Source: Acanthornis magna (lineage: Eukaryota; Chordata; Aves; Passeriformes; Acanthizidae). Taken from it: DNA of 64,000 nucleotides. A program made the translations under genes and the position numbers. The notes beneath the pieces are model-generated. The model had not been told where the DNA came from, made no database searches, and was given only the letters and a program-made list of their open reading frames with translations. The stretch lies in contig JAWUZG010000018.1 in NCBI GenBank assembly GCA_036785705.1, positions 7,723,501 to 7,787,500 of the forward strand, written 5' to 3'. Each line of letters begins with the position of its first letter. Within the stretch, counting starts at the first letter, position 1. Below, piece by piece: positions 1 to 13,238 of the stretch.

Positions 1-796
1 TGTAAATTCAAAGCTTTGTATCTTTTGTGTCTGTGCTCTTTCATTCAATTGCTACTTGTGATGGAGTTTGAAGAAGATGTCACTTTCACTTCAATATTTA
101 CTGACTGAAATTGCCCAAACCACCAAGTGCTTTTGGGGTATCTCAGTCTTTAGCAGGGAATCTCACAGGCTTCAAGAGAAGGAAGCCAGCTTGTCAAGAT
201 TCACTCTTTATTTGGGCACTTAAAATCTGAAACATAGGAAATTAAAGATCACTTTTGATAATTAAGGTCAGCACTTAAAACAGACATTTGATATTTAAAA
301 ATGTGATAAGAAGAAATGCTGAAAAGAATGGAAAGGGATATAGCATTATGGGAAAAGTTTTCCAGAACAGCCAAATGACAGAGGAGCATAAATCTGTAGG
401 CAATTCTGTTATTGACTATGGCAGGTTTTTGGGGAGTCCTAAGTATGCTTATTTACACAGATATCTAAATGTCAAAAGACAAAGAGAGGGGCATGTACAA
501 AACATCTGCTCAGTCCAGATGACTAACAAGTGAAAAATAAGAGGGAGCCTGCAAAGCAACTCATGAATGAGCCAGCCACCTTTATGAAAGGATGAATTAT
601 TCCTTTTAGAAAGTAATGAATTCTTAGAATTAGGTGCCTAGACTGCAGCAGCTGTCCACTGAAGTATTTTTTTTAGAAAGCTTTCAATATGGAACACTGA
701 AAAACAAAACTGCAAACAGAGATGTTATCAAAAAACAAGGTACTGTGCTTCTATTATATTAATATTTTTTCAGTGTGTGTGGAGCAAGGTAATTAT
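1..796. other. Intergenic AT-rich sequence, nothing recognised
   Basis: No exon with paired splice sites, RNA gene or repeat could be recognised. The only open frame of note (288-533) is 81 codons long, which is ordinary for this base composition, and has no recognisable motif. Confidence 0.5.
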
Positions 797-1080
797 GGGA
801 ATGGAATAATGGAATAGAATGGTATAGAATAGATAATTTCAGCTGTAATGGACCTAAACTGATCTTCTACTCCAACTGCCTGACCTATTCAGGGTGGAGA
901 AAACTTAAAGTTATTAAGGGCAGTGTCCAAATGCCTCTGTAACACTGACAGGCTTGTGGCACCAACCTCCTCTCTGGGGAGCCTGTTCCAGTGTTTGACC
1001 ACCCTCTTGGCAGGGAAATGCCTTCTAATGTCCACTCAGAATCTCTCCTGGTGCAGCTTTCAACTATTGCCATGTGAAAC
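797..1080 (-). mobile_element. CR1 LINE 3' fragment (old, minus orientation)
   Basis: Read on the plus strand it starts with degenerate copies of the reverse-complemented CR1 tail (ggaatagaatgg-like units). The diagnostic inner blocks follow: a line about points gained from a shared CR1 consensus, namely tctactccaactgcctg, gagcctgttccagtgtttgaccaccctc and a degenerate aaatgccttctaatgtccactcagaatct. This is the usual layout of a reverse-oriented avian CR1 3' end. It is 5'-truncated and diverged, so it is an old inactive copy. Confidence 0.8.
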
Positions 1081-4000
1081 AAATTAACTCAATGAATGAA
1101 GTAGAACTGTGTAGCTAATTAACTAGTATCAGAAGGGTACTCTTGTCTTAAAAACATATTGCTATTTACATATAATATCATTAGTTTCATATTGTGGATG
1201 GAAAAGGTTTTACACGCCTGTTATTACAAACTGTAAAAGCAAAAAGCTGTGATATGCAGTGCAGCTTATTTGCACTGCACATCACACTCATCTGTAAGAT
1301 TAGAGCTTTAAAACAGCGGAGTTTTTCCTATCCTGGTAACCCATTTTGCATTCCTTTAAACTGACAATCCATGCAACAGGAGATACTTTGAAAAACAACA
1401 GCAAAAGGATGTAGCGAGCAATTTCAGTAACTTCAAAGAAATAGTATTAACCCTGAAAGATCTGGTTGCCACAGGAATAATTCTTTCCCTTCTAGCTGAA
1501 AAAAATTAAATCCAAGACCAACTACATCCAGACAGCACAGATGTTGACTACCACAGGATTACTGATACTTCACAGCAAGAGATCTAAGAACTTAAAACCC
1601 CCTATTTGTATTCTGTAAAATGCACAGCATTGTCACCGCTGTATTTGAATTACTTATATTACTTTAGGAAACTGCAGCTGAGGGCATTAAGCACCCTACA
1701 TGCTAAGAAATCTAAATCCAGTACTTATGGATTTTAAATCAATCAAATCTCTAAACATGTTGCACATTTGAAAAAGAATTAGTCAAAATGAAAACACAGT
1801 GAAAAATAGAAAATAAGGATGACAAATGAGGAATGATTCCAGAAAGACAGGGTTCCCACTGAATATTAAAGTACATCAGCTGAGGAAATCTACCAAACAC
1901 ATTCAAGATTCTCCATAAATCGGGTCCTTGAATAAGTGTCTTCAGTCAGAACTGGCAGTACAGACATCCAGTTGCCTTCTGGGGTCAGAAGGGAAGAGAG
2001 ATCTCATTGAATACTCCACTAAGGGCTGTGGAGAGCAAATGTTGTATTAGTTTCCCTGAGGAGAATATGGGCAATTGTACCAAGCAGCTTCCAAAAATAT
2101 TATACATCTTCAAAGCACGGGACAAAGATGAACTAACAATTCCCTGTTCCATTTCCCATTACAGACAAAGATGAATTCCAAAAGCAAAGCAAATCAGGCC
2201 TCAGGCTTGAGAGATGGAAAAGGGCAATTCTTCAAGAGTGTTGGGACGGCCAAGATAATTAATAGTAGTAGTTTAGTGAGAATCTCCAGGTCATAATTCC
2301 TACAGAAAAATCCAAAGTGGTGTATTCTAATACATTCCCAGCCGCCCAACTGCATTTTGCTCAGCTGAACTCAATCCAACTGGCTCATACCAGCAAAAGA
2401 ATTTGTATGTAGTCATGGGATCATAAAGCAACAGCTCAACAGACACTGAGATGAGCAGGTGGATATTTTTGTTTCTTCCCAGTAGTCTGTTCTTGTTTTC
2501 AGCTGTTGCCAATTATCATATGTAAATGTTGACTACTAGAAAATCAAGAAGTGTAAGGGAATATTTATCAGTGACAAGGAAGGATCTGTCACTTCTACTG
2601 AAGGAGGACATCAGCCATTCAAGAGCTGTCCTGTCTGTTCTGCCAGTCTAGCCCTACTGGGCAGCCTGGGATATCAGAGAACATTCCAGAAGTAGCAGCA
2701 GCAAGGATTTGTTGCCTTCTCCCCACTGTAAGTGAAGAACTTTTAATCCATATTGACATTTTTTCTTGAACTAGATCATACTGGTCTTCAATAAATCTAA
2801 GTCTCTAACATTTTCTTTTGAGGAAAACTTGTGATCTTAATGTGTAGAGGCTTTTAATTACTTCCTTACTCAAGATATTTTTCTGGAAGATGAGCATATT
2901 AACTCATGGAATTTCAGAAAAATTTAAGCTGGTTCAAAACACGGTTTTTGCTTAGGCTACAACTATCTGAGTTTGGGACATGGTTTAGTTTTTTTTAAAA
3001 AAATGTTATCGTGCTTGCAGAACACAAAACACAATGCCAATTCCATTTCTATAAAGACATTTCATCCTCATCAAGTTTATTCTTCGTCTCTTTTGGGAAA
3101 AATAATGCATATGTCAAGCATAAATCATGACAGTGGCTACAAATATACAGCAAATATTGACCATACATACCTTCAGTAATGTAACTAACCCAATATGCTT
3201 TGTGTAGACAAAACCTAAAGAAAATCAGTGACCAGCTTTGCTGGAAACTCAAAGCCAAATTTTAGAGACATTTTTACATATTTCTGTGGTTACAGGTAGG
3301 TACAGGAGGCTGTCTTTTTGAGACACCTCAGTGCTTTTACAAGTCTAACAAAGAGCCTGAGTATCCTTTACATCCAATGTACATAACTCATTTAGATTAC
3401 TTAAAGAAAACCCAGTTAACAAGAAGATCTTACCAAAATATTAAAAGTATTTGGAAAGTACTTGTTTTCTGGAAAATAATTGGTTCAAGTTGTTTTTCAA
3501 TGGTTTTATGAAACAATATTTTAACAGATCTGTATTACAAAACTGCCTACTAATAAAGCAATTGACAGTTCTGGTAGAGCTGAATACTTAAAACAGGATA
3601 AACAAGCATGGTACTTGTGGTTATCAGCTGCTGTGCCCTCCAGAAGTGCCAGCAGATGAAAGATACCTTTATTGCTGCCAGATGGGTAAGGAGATTTAAA
3701 ACTGATGGTAGTATTTGATGTGTATCTATTACCAAGCTGTACAGCCAAAATCAGAAAGCCAAATATTGAAACTCCGTATCTGGACATCCTTGGAAATTCC
3801 AAAAATCCATACTTTCATTTTACAATTAGAGTTTAGTTTTTGTAAATTTTTAAAGAGAATATCTGCTTATTCTCACAGGAAATACTTCGAGATTTTTTTT
3901 TAATCATTATTATTTTTGGCCTATGCTCCTCCTGTTCTTTAGAAGGCACTGCTAACAATTTCAATCCTGAATTTTCTGCTCACACTAATTATTCTGAGCA

Positions 4001-4300
4001 CAGGCAACTTCTCACTGTTTATGCTTTGTTCTGGCTTCTGCAATCCCTGCCCTTTCAGCCTGAACACATGCAGCTGTGCAATACTTTCAGGTCCTTGCCA
4101 GGAGTAGAAGCCAAAGCACTGTTCTGTAGGGAGAGCTGGGGAATGCCTTCCTAAGTTGGCAGGTGGGCATCACACAGTCAAGGAATGGCAGAAGGTGCTT
4201 TCCAGCGAGACCGAAATAGAGCAGTGTTAAAAACACCTGTTGTGATGAGCATTTTCATTTAACGTCAAGGAAATGGTTAAGGGCTGGTTTAAAGAATAGT
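1081..4300. other. Intergenic sequence, nothing recognised
   Basis: AT-rich unique-looking sequence. Several open frames of 60-93 codons occur on both strands (for example 3521-3802 minus), but none has a recognisable domain or a splice-consistent partner, and their density is what AT-rich noncoding DNA gives. Confidence 0.5.
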
Positions 4301-4770
4301 GTCAGGAAATAGTGAGAGAGCCCAGAGAGTTCTGCCAGGGGGTCAGAGCGTTTCCCAAGGGAGCTCCGCAGGAGTGCCAGGGAGCTTGGTGTGGCAGCCT
4401 GCAGCCAGAGAAACAGCTGTGAGGGGCTGCGGCACCGGGAACGCTTTCACAAAGCACAGAGACAAAACGCTGCGAGTTAATGCTCTTTGTGCCGCACATC
4501 ACAAGGTCCGCGAGATGAAGCCCAGCCGCGCTCTGGCTGTCGCTGGCACGGCGATCTCCGGCTCTGCTCGGCAGGTATGCCCAAGGGCAAGAAATCGTGT
4601 CCTCACGGCGTGTTAAAGATGCTGATAACAAACCAGTTAACACATTATCGCTTCCTAGCACCATGGCGTTCATCACTGCTGCTGGGAACGCAGCCTGATC
4701 GCCGCGGGTGTGCGGGAGGAGGGCACGGCTCTGGCGGGGCCGCAGCGCAGCGGCTCAGCGCAGCCTAGCT
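4300..4770. promoter_or_regulatory. Isolated CpG-rich patch, possible CpG island
   Basis: About 470 bases stand out from the AT-rich surroundings by high G+C and many CpG dinucleotides (for example gctgcggcaccgggaacgc, gtccgcgagatgaag and gatcgccgcgggtgtgcg). A well-formed splice donor, CTCGGCAG|GTATGC, lies at 4574/4575 on the plus strand, which fits a first exon of an unknown transcript. No coding exon could be attached to it. It may be the promoter of a noncoding RNA, a distal regulatory island, or GC-rich flank of the adjacent satellite. Confidence 0.4.
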
Positions 4771-5050
4771 CGGCTCGGCTCAGCCCAGTTTAGTTCGCCT
4801 CAGCCCAGTTTAGTTCGCCTCAGCCCAGTTTAGTTCGCCTCAGCCCAGCCCAGCCCAGCTCAGCTCAGCCCAGCCCAGCTCAGCTCGGCTCAGCCCAGCC
4901 CGGCTCGGCCCGGCTCAGCCCAGTTTAGCTCAGCTCAGCCCAGCCCAGTTTAGCTCGGCTCAGCCCAGCTCAGCTCAGTTCGGCTCGGCTCAGCCCTGCT
5001 CAGCTCAGCCCGGCTCGGCTCGGCTCGGCTCGGCTCGGCTCGGCTCAGCC
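4755..5050. repeat. Pentanucleotide satellite (CAGCY/CGGCT)n
   Basis: About 300 bases of tandem 5-mers of the forms cagct, cagcc and cggct, with interspersed agttt variants. Three exact 20-bp higher-order copies (cagcccagtttagttcgcct) sit at 4781-4840. It directly abuts the 9-bp array on its right. Open frames read through it on both strands are repeat artefacts. Confidence 0.92.
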
Positions 5051-5186
5051 CACCCCTCCCACCCCTCCCACCCCTCCCACCCCTCCCACCCCTCCCACCC
5101 CTCCCACCCCTCCCACCCCATCCCTCCCACCCCTCCCACCCCTCCCACCCCACCCCTCCCATCCCATCCCTCCCATCCCATCTCTC
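5050..5186. repeat. 9-bp minisatellite (CACCCCTCC)n, G-rich on minus strand
   Basis: About fifteen 9-mers of cacccctcc, with a few cccatccct variants towards the right end. The minus strand reads GGGAGGGGT repeated, so it holds many consecutive runs of three or more G with short loops. That is the classical intramolecular G-quadruplex pattern. The Gly/Trp/Glu-rich frames in this segment are produced by the repeat and are not proteins. Confidence 0.93.
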
Positions 5187-5189
5187 CGT

Positions 5190-8100
5190 ATCTCGGGCTT
5201 TCACTGCCACCCGGCGGCACACGGGCTCTGAAGCCCCAGACTGGGAGCGATGCTCCAGTGCATCGGCTCTGTGGATTCACGGGAGAAAAATAAACTGCTC
5301 AGCTCCAATAAAGGAACATTTCGGACAGATAAAGGAATCCATTCTTTGATACGAACCACACATTCAAAAATCATATGGGTGTGTCCTAAAGCAGGATGAA
5401 TGTGACCTGCAGATGGCCACAAATATTTTGAAATGCTTTTTGCCTTTTGATTTCTAGGCACTTATGTCAGGCTTTTCCTGGGCTAACCCCATTCAGTGGT
5501 AGGTTTTATTTAAACCTCTTTTCAAGGGGAAGGATTTTTGAGAACAGCAAGTAGCACAAATCATATAATTAAGCATCTGGATAGTGGTGATATGATTACT
5601 GGTGGCTGACAAAGCCTTCTTGTTTAACACAAAGCTTTCCGAGGTGATAAATCATTGATGATTCTGCTACAGCCAGGCTACTAAGGAAGATGAAATTATA
5701 TACCCAGGAAAAGTCAAGTGCTCAAGGTGCTCATCCATATCACAGTCCACATAGGACAGCACTCCTTCTCAGAAGTACATGAGATAGTTTTCAGACCTTG
5801 AGTATTATTTAGTGTTTTGTCCCAGAAGGGTTCTTCTAAGCACTTAAAAAATACAAGGGGATGTGACATCAAAGCAGAAAGAAAGAAAATTTCCAGATGA
5901 AAACATGGAGTGGAAGTATGTGGCTCATAATTTGTGTAACACTTGCATTAGGACTCCAGAGAAAAGCATCCTTTAGGGTTATTGCTTCTAGTCTTTGCAA
6001 AAATAAAAATAACTTGGTCTTGAGTATTTAAAAGCCACATTTTATTTGGAAAAAGAAAGTTCTTTCCATCTGAGCACAATCAAGATTCCTGCTTTGCCCA
6101 TGCGCCAGTGTAATCACTTGGATCTGGAGCTGGAGCTAAAATCTTGTATTCTTGACAAATATTCAAATTACCAGAAAAGACACTTTCTAGCCAGTAGCAG
6201 AAGAACAAAATACACTTTTCTTCCTCTTTGACTTATTACTGGATGGTTCCAAAGGCCTTCCAGGCACTTAGCAAATATCCTTGGTGCCCTAAGGCCCCAG
6301 CGGGCATCCTTCTGCTGAAGAATAGGTGAGAAAAACAGAGAAGTTTTTAACATCAAAACCTTTTTGGTCAATGTAATTTCTCAGGTAGCTCTGAAACTCA
6401 CGATTATGAGGAAAATAATTTATCAGCTCCATGATAATGTTCTCCATTTCAGGCTGCAAAGTAACTGCTCCGAAGCAAACATGGCGTAATCTAATCTCCT
6501 TTACCGTAACAGCAGCTGAACTAAGCTTTGACAGTGATTTTCTTTTTGTCTGCTCAATTCCTAAGCTCAGAGTGAAGTTTGAGCTTGAGAGGGTGCAGAA
6601 TACAATGGGTGAAACCAAAGACAACATTTATATGAATCTTAATGAAGTTGAATTCTCAAGCTGCAGGCAACTTCAAGTCTTCTGTAAGTCAGACAAGATC
6701 TGCATTACATGAGAACTTGCTGTAACATTATGATACTCTAACAAGTACAAAAGGTTGTATTTTCCAGTACCTGACTCCCCTGTGACCCAGCTTTTAAAGT
6801 CATGATTATGAAAGGTTTTGGGAAGTGAAGGGAGTGTATGGAAAAACAGCGCAAATTGTTTGCTTAACAGCATTTGCTTTTAAAGCACGTCCAGAAGTGT
6901 TAAAAATATGCTTTGGATGATGGGAGTGATTCATGACTAGACAGCTGCTGAGAGAGACATCACTGACAGGAGAGAGAGGGGGAGAGCGTGTGTGAGAGAG
7001 ACGGAGAGAGATTTGACATGCAAATTACTTGGACAAAAAGAAATTAAATACGATTTCTTCTGAGCTTTAGAAATTAGGAATTATTTTAATGACTTTTGAA
7101 TTGAAATGAAGTTGCATCTCCTGGAGCTGTTGGAATTTCAGTGCCCCTCAGATCTGCTCCACAGGCTGCAGTTGTCATCCAGCTGATGCTATGACTGCCT
7201 CCCATCATTTCTGGGGTAGGAAAATGTAATATTCTTTTGTCCATTTGGCATTTTGAAATATTAAGAGACTGACTGCTGCATTTCCTGTCAAGTCCTAACT
7301 TCATAAATAATGCAATTCTGACATTGGTATCAATATTTAGTCAAAAAGTTTAATAGAATTGGTTGGAAGTAAGTCCTTGCTCAACAAGTAGAAGGAATGC
7401 TTCCCCCAATTCAGAAAGTGATTTATTGAAATCCAAATCCAAAAGCAATGAGTAAACAATTTGACACTTGAGTTTGAACTTTGAAGTTCTAGTGATCGAC
7501 AGCATTCCCTACCTAAAAAATATCACGGCAGAAGTTCCCACCTCTGGTCTGTACCTACAGTCCCACTGCTTTTCCCTATCCATTTAGCCTGGACCTGCTA
7601 GCACAGCCCTCAGCCTGCAGGCACAGGACTTTACTGTAGCAGCCAACCAATAAAGAGCAATCTCTATGGATTTTCTGCTTTGATATTGCCGATTTCATAC
7701 ATGTTTACAGTGGTATGATGTTCCCTGAAGGTACAAATTTAAATTTTGGACATTTGTCAAAACTAGTTAACCTTAATGTTGGCCTTCTCATGACTCCACA
7801 TATACATGCCTTTTGGATGATTTAATCTTTATGGATGTTCTGTATATTTTTTTTTTCCCTGAAATACTATGTCTTATTTTTGTGGCAAGTGAATATGTGG
7901 AGGGCATTTACTCTAAAGTGAAACACAGCAAAATTGGCTAGAATTCTCTTCATCTAAATTTTACAAATTTTCAGTCACTTCTAAAATAAGCCTGTTAAAC
8001 ATTCATATATTTGCATTGAAAAAGCTAAGCTGATTATAGAAAATCAAAATGATTAAATCATAGGCAATTTGTGCCGACCACCCCCTTTTTAGAAAGGGCT

Positions 8101-11100
8101 TTTTTTCACTTTCTTTGTTTCACCAGAATACAGATTATCTATTTGAAATACATGGACTGAATGGACTTCCCATTGAGGTTAGTGTATTCTAGCATTGTAA
8201 TAAAGGTTATGAAAAGATGTCCGAGCACCAGCTGGCCTTCCTTTGATCCTCTCCATTCTTGTGATGATACATTTTCACACTTAAGATGATTCCCTTCTAC
8301 CTCAAAGGCTGAGAGCTGCTTTGGTCCTTACAAATATTAACTGCAATCACAATGACCTATCTTTCTGGTTCCAGTCATCTGTTTAATATAGAGTGGAAGG
8401 TCAGAACTACATTAAAAGGGTCTGAAAGGCTTTATTTCAGTATACTGCCCCATGCAGAGCTTCACAAAAAGCTGGCAGACTTGTAGTTCATGCATGCACG
8501 CTCCTCAGCACTGCATTGTACGCTTCTATTAATGGGCTTTTGTAACCTTCCAGGAAAAATTCCCTCACCAAGTGAACAAAACTGTTGTCAGATCTGAACA
8601 CACATGTGAATATCAACTACGAAAAAGAAAAAAAAATTATATTTAAACAGTAGGGGTACTGTCTTCAGAAAAAGCAATGTCTGAGTCACTAGCTTGTGTC
8701 TTCACCAGGCTGTGTTTTAAATGTAGTTTTTATCTATTTCCTAGGATGGAGATTTAATAGCAGAGGTGGAAACCAACTGTTTAGAGAAGGCAAATTCAAT
8801 AATAGATGTCAGTAAGGATTAATGAATAAGGCTATGGACCAGAAAGCACAAGCCTGTGTGTACCAATACAAAGAAATCTATTTGCAGCACAGTGGAGCAC
8901 AGGTCACTTTGGAGTCATTAGCATACTGAATTACCAAATAGCTGCATCTAACGCTCTTTGGTTATCCTTACAACACATTTCCCAAGCTATCACATTTTTT
9001 CCTTTGAATCTGTCTACAAAGCTCATGTTTATTTGCTTTCTGTTAAGTCTTCTGCTCAAGCAGGACCATCTACGCCTCTTGCCATGTTTATCTACCATAG
9101 TACTTCTCAAACAAGCTCTTTGGCAAGAAAGCTAAATATCCAAAATCCCAGCACACACCCCAAAACATGGAGCCTGGAGATTTTTACAAAGTTTTACAGC
9201 TATGTTTACCTATGTGTCTCTACACTTTTCCTTACTGGGCTTGAATATGTTAACCCCTGGTCTGGATTATGAGGGGTGGGTAAGTGGCATGAAGTGAGCA
9301 GCAAGAATTGAATGCAGCTGTCCACATATGAATGGAGCTACCCACGGTGGGGAAGACAATGCAAGGGAAGAAAAAAGTGGATTCCAGAAGCAAATGGCCT
9401 ATGGGGCCAGTTCCACTTGCTTCACACTCATTTGGTCTTAAATTTGGCCTGCTCTTGTATATGCCACTTAGATGTTTTGGGAATACTTCATGTGTAGCAA
9501 TTACTTTCCTGTAAAATCATCAACAGGAGTTTAAGCGTATTTGAATTTGCTGAAGAAGCCATGGAAACAAAGCACAAGTGCTCTGTTCTAAAGCCCAGGC
9601 TCTGAGTTTGAGAAACATCTAGTAGGCCAGGTTTAAAAAGCGTATGAGAGAACACAGATGAAGTGTCAGACCACAAAAACACTCTGTGCTCAATGGCAGC
9701 AGGTAATAAACAAGCAGTAAGTCCTTCCTAGTGAAGTTCTTCCTTAACTTTTTCAGTTCTAACTAAACTAGATAATAAATCTCAAGCAGAGGATATTTAT
9801 TTTTTTGGGGAGTTATTTGAACTTAAATATAATTATATAATGTCTCCTATTCTTATGTACACACAGTAAACATCCTCGCATAAAAAAGGGTTACAACAGT
9901 TACAAAAAAAGGTTACATTTTGTATAGGTTTAATGTTCTTAAATAATCAAACTAACCACAGTAATGCCTTCCAAAGTTAAAACACTAATTTGATTTTTTT
10001 TTTAATATTGTTCAGGAGTCAAATGACAAATATGATTGCACTGAATAAAGCAAAACGAAGCCCTGAGTGGTCACCTCCATCTTCTGTAAACAAAAGTGAT
10101 TCAAGTTTGCAAGACAAAGAGCAGCTCTGAGCTGCAGGATAATAATTCTAAGAAAGAGCAATTAACAGTCTTCCAATTTTACTAGGCCAGGTTGGTTAAC
10201 ATCCTCTTCCCAAAAATATCTATTTCTTTTAATAGCATGTAATTTACATCAACTATAATGGCACTGCTGCACTGTCTGGTACTGGCCAAAGGACTGATGC
10301 TTTATTTACCCCCTCAGCACTCTGGCTATGGGTATTTATGAGCAATAGCTATGGAGGGGTGTCTGCTTCTTGCAAAATACCATTGGCTCAGCACTTGTGT
10401 CACTGTTTCCAGCTGCTCTTCAAAGTCGGGGGTAGTTGCTCCTCTCCAGCTGTGCCAGGTTTATGGCAGCATTACAGCTATCAAACCATATTTCCTATCC
10501 CCACTCAAACACCCTCTTCATTATGGACCTACAGGTTGGCATATGAAATTATTAGAATACAGGAAAGATCCTCTTTCAAGGTAATTTTCTACTGAGGTCT
10601 CCCTGAGAAAAGCTCAGGCAATACTAAATTGACATGACAGACTGTATTTGGTTTAGGAAACACAAAAGCAAAATACATTTTCTTATAGTCACGCAGTGAT
10701 ATTCTCACTGTAAAGTGGCTGTAGGGATGGGGCTTCTTAATCCAAAACTTCTTACTCCACACATAAAAATTCATTCTCTTCCATCTGACTCCATCCATCT
10801 ACTAATCTTCCGAATTTTCTCTTTCTGAGCTTTTCCTACAAGGCAGCTAGAAACAACAGATCTTAGTGCTCCTCCCCAGTACTGCAAATCCTTTTCTGGT
10901 TCCAGCTGCACAAACTCAGATGCAACAGCTTCCTCCTACCAGTGTTTGCCCTACTTCCTTCTCAAAGATGCCACATTGCAACATGGTGTTTTAACAAACC
11001 CTCCAAACTGCAAACAACATTCACAGTGTGGTAGCAGTTTTGAGAACTTTCATGTTTCTGGTGGGAAACAACTCTCGAAGAAATACTGCCAATCAAGGGG

Positions 11101-12530
11101 AATTATCCTCAGTGCAACAGAGTTGTCCTCTTGGCACAAAGCACCTGGTACCTGCAATCTAACCTATGTGTTTAAAAGTATTTCAAGTTGTCACTTTCAC
11201 TTTTATGACAGACTTACACATTCCTGCAGAACTCCAACGTTGTGTTAGAAGAGCACAAAGGTTGCAACACGGGTTGCTTTAAACTTTTCCTATAGTGACT
11301 CCGCAAAAATACAACAGAGAAAGCAAAACCACAGCAGAAACAGAGACAACTAAAAAGTTAGGATGTTCTTAAATTGCAGATTTGTCCTTTCCAAGCAACA
11401 GAATCCTTGTGGGAACAGAGTCAAATTTCTATTTTCTCTTGGGATAAGTAAATTTAAAAATAGTTTCTGACAAGAGGAAACCTAGAGAGCTAGTGACTGG
11501 GAGATTCCCACATTTTGCCTTAGGCAGCAGTGCAAGGAAAGCAGAGTGAGAGTGAGCATGAGCACGCGTGCTTAGGGACAGAACTGTAATACCTGGACTG
11601 TAGAATGGCATGAGGGCAATTCCCACAGGGAACTGCAGTGTTCTAAAGCAAATAATGCAAAAGGCAAAGAATGAGGGGAGAGCTGAGAGTTCACATATAT
11701 AAAGTGTTCCCTGCTTAATCCATGTGGGACTGTGTTCAGCTAGACTACATGCTATTTTTAACAAACACACCCTGCAAAAAGCTTCTGTTTTGACTTCACT
11801 GGCTGGAAAAATAGAGATGTTTTAAAGTTTCCTAGTATATGTGTACTACAAGAAAAGAAAGGTGAAAAAAAAATTCCAATTTGCTCTCTAATGCAGCTAA
11901 TTTTTTTAAACTGGTCTGCTAATGTAGCAAAAAGGTTTTTCATAATATTAAATGATTATTGAGAGAAATATGTATCTTTTGAGACTCACACCAACAGTGA
12001 AATAAGCTGCCCCTTTTGTCTGAAGGATTCTGTGCTATGCTCTGGCCAGAAACACTCTCATTTTAACTCAGGTTGAAAGCAGTCAAAACCAGGAAGGTAC
12101 AACTACAAAGTAAGGAAGTGAAGCCCCAAATTGTAACATATGGCAGTTAACACAACAAGAGATGAACAACTAGTTTTGAATTCTTGGGGGGGAAAATTGG
12201 TGAGCATTTAAAAAAGATATGGAAATAATGTATTTTCCAAGCTTTAAGCTTCCACAGAATGTCATGTATCTGTAGCAAGCAGTTTGAAATGCAGCAACCA
12301 TTCAAAGCGCCAAAGCAGAAAAGGCCTCTAAGCAACATTTCCATCCAGTAACAGCCTATTTATTCCATTAATCAGCCAATGTTTTATACTCATTCAAGTA
12401 CAAGACAACCTACTGCTGTATTGATTGCATTTATTTTATAGTGCAGCTCTTCTTGTGGTGGCATCCACATTAGCATTGTAAAGACACCTGGAATAGATGG
12501 AACTGTTAGTGAAAGTCCTTTATAGAAAGA
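5190..12530. other. Intergenic sequence downstream of ZBTB49
   Basis: No gene was recognised in this 7.3 kb. It contains a GA-rich low-complexity block (about 6968-7014) followed by a POU octamer-like ATGCAAAT at 7018-7025. It also has the longest ATG-started open frame of the left flank (6289-6627, minus, 112 codons, no recognised domain). Otherwise the sequence looks like unremarkable AT-rich DNA. Confidence 0.5.
6968..7014. repeat. GA-rich low-complexity block
   Basis: Imperfect (GA)n with GGGGGAGAG and GTGTGTGAGAGAG interruptions. It is purely compositional. Confidence 0.75.
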
Positions 12531-12539
12531 CACATTGAG

Positions 12540-13238
12540 CAATGTAAAACAACTTCCCTTTATTCACAACTTGACCTTGGCCTTCATTGTACAAATAGTC
12601 TGCTGTGCAAAATAGTTTATAAAATACTAAAAAAAAGCTCTTGTTGTAAAAAAATAAAGTTTCTAGATATACAGTTACTTTGCACTATCACAAATATTGT
12701 CCAGTATTTAACATTTAAATTTAATGTCACAATACTCAGGTCCTGTAAACCGATGACCCTACTGGTAAGAAAGCCGCTACTGAAACTCAGGTTCACTAGG
12801 GATTGGTTAAGCATTTTCCTCCTGTCATATCTACATCCTTACACAGCTCTGATGACCCATACTTGGAATTGTACTCGTATCATGAAATTAGACACTGGCC
12901 GTCCTCTCCTCCATTATCAGGTTAAAAAATTCCAAGTTAAATGGTAAATAATTTAGTCAGCGGCAAATTTTAGTAAATCATGGCAGTAACACATGAGCTA
13001 CACAGTGCAGTCACAGAACAACAAAGGTCCCCAACAGTGCATTTAAACTTTGCTGAGAAGCAGTGTGTAATAAATAAAGGCAGACTACCCAGGGTTCTGG
13101 GAACACGTACTTTGATTCCTGTCAGTGTCCGTGCTACCTGGCTTAAAAACTCTCTGCGATCTCCCTATGCTGCAGTGCAATTGCAATCACATTAGCATGA
13201 AATGCCTCTAAGAAGTTTTGGTGCAGTCAGCTGAGCCC
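12540..13238 (-). other. ZBTB49: ZBTB49 3' UTR (extent inferred)
   Basis: AT-rich noncoding sequence from the stop codon to the candidate poly(A) signal at 12559-12564. The end is inferred from the hexamer alone. Confidence 0.4.
12559..12564 (-). terminator. ZBTB49: Candidate ZBTB49 poly(A) signal
   Basis: AATAAA on the minus strand (tttatt on plus), about 675 bases downstream of the ZBTB49 stop codon. It is the best placed hexamer for ending the 3' UTR. Another tttatt lies further downstream near 12430, so alternative ends are possible. No transcript evidence is available. Confidence 0.4.

Noticed and set aside
4950..5280. Gly/Trp/Arg-rich open frames on the minus strand
   Set aside because: They are translations of the 9-bp and 5-bp tandem arrays.
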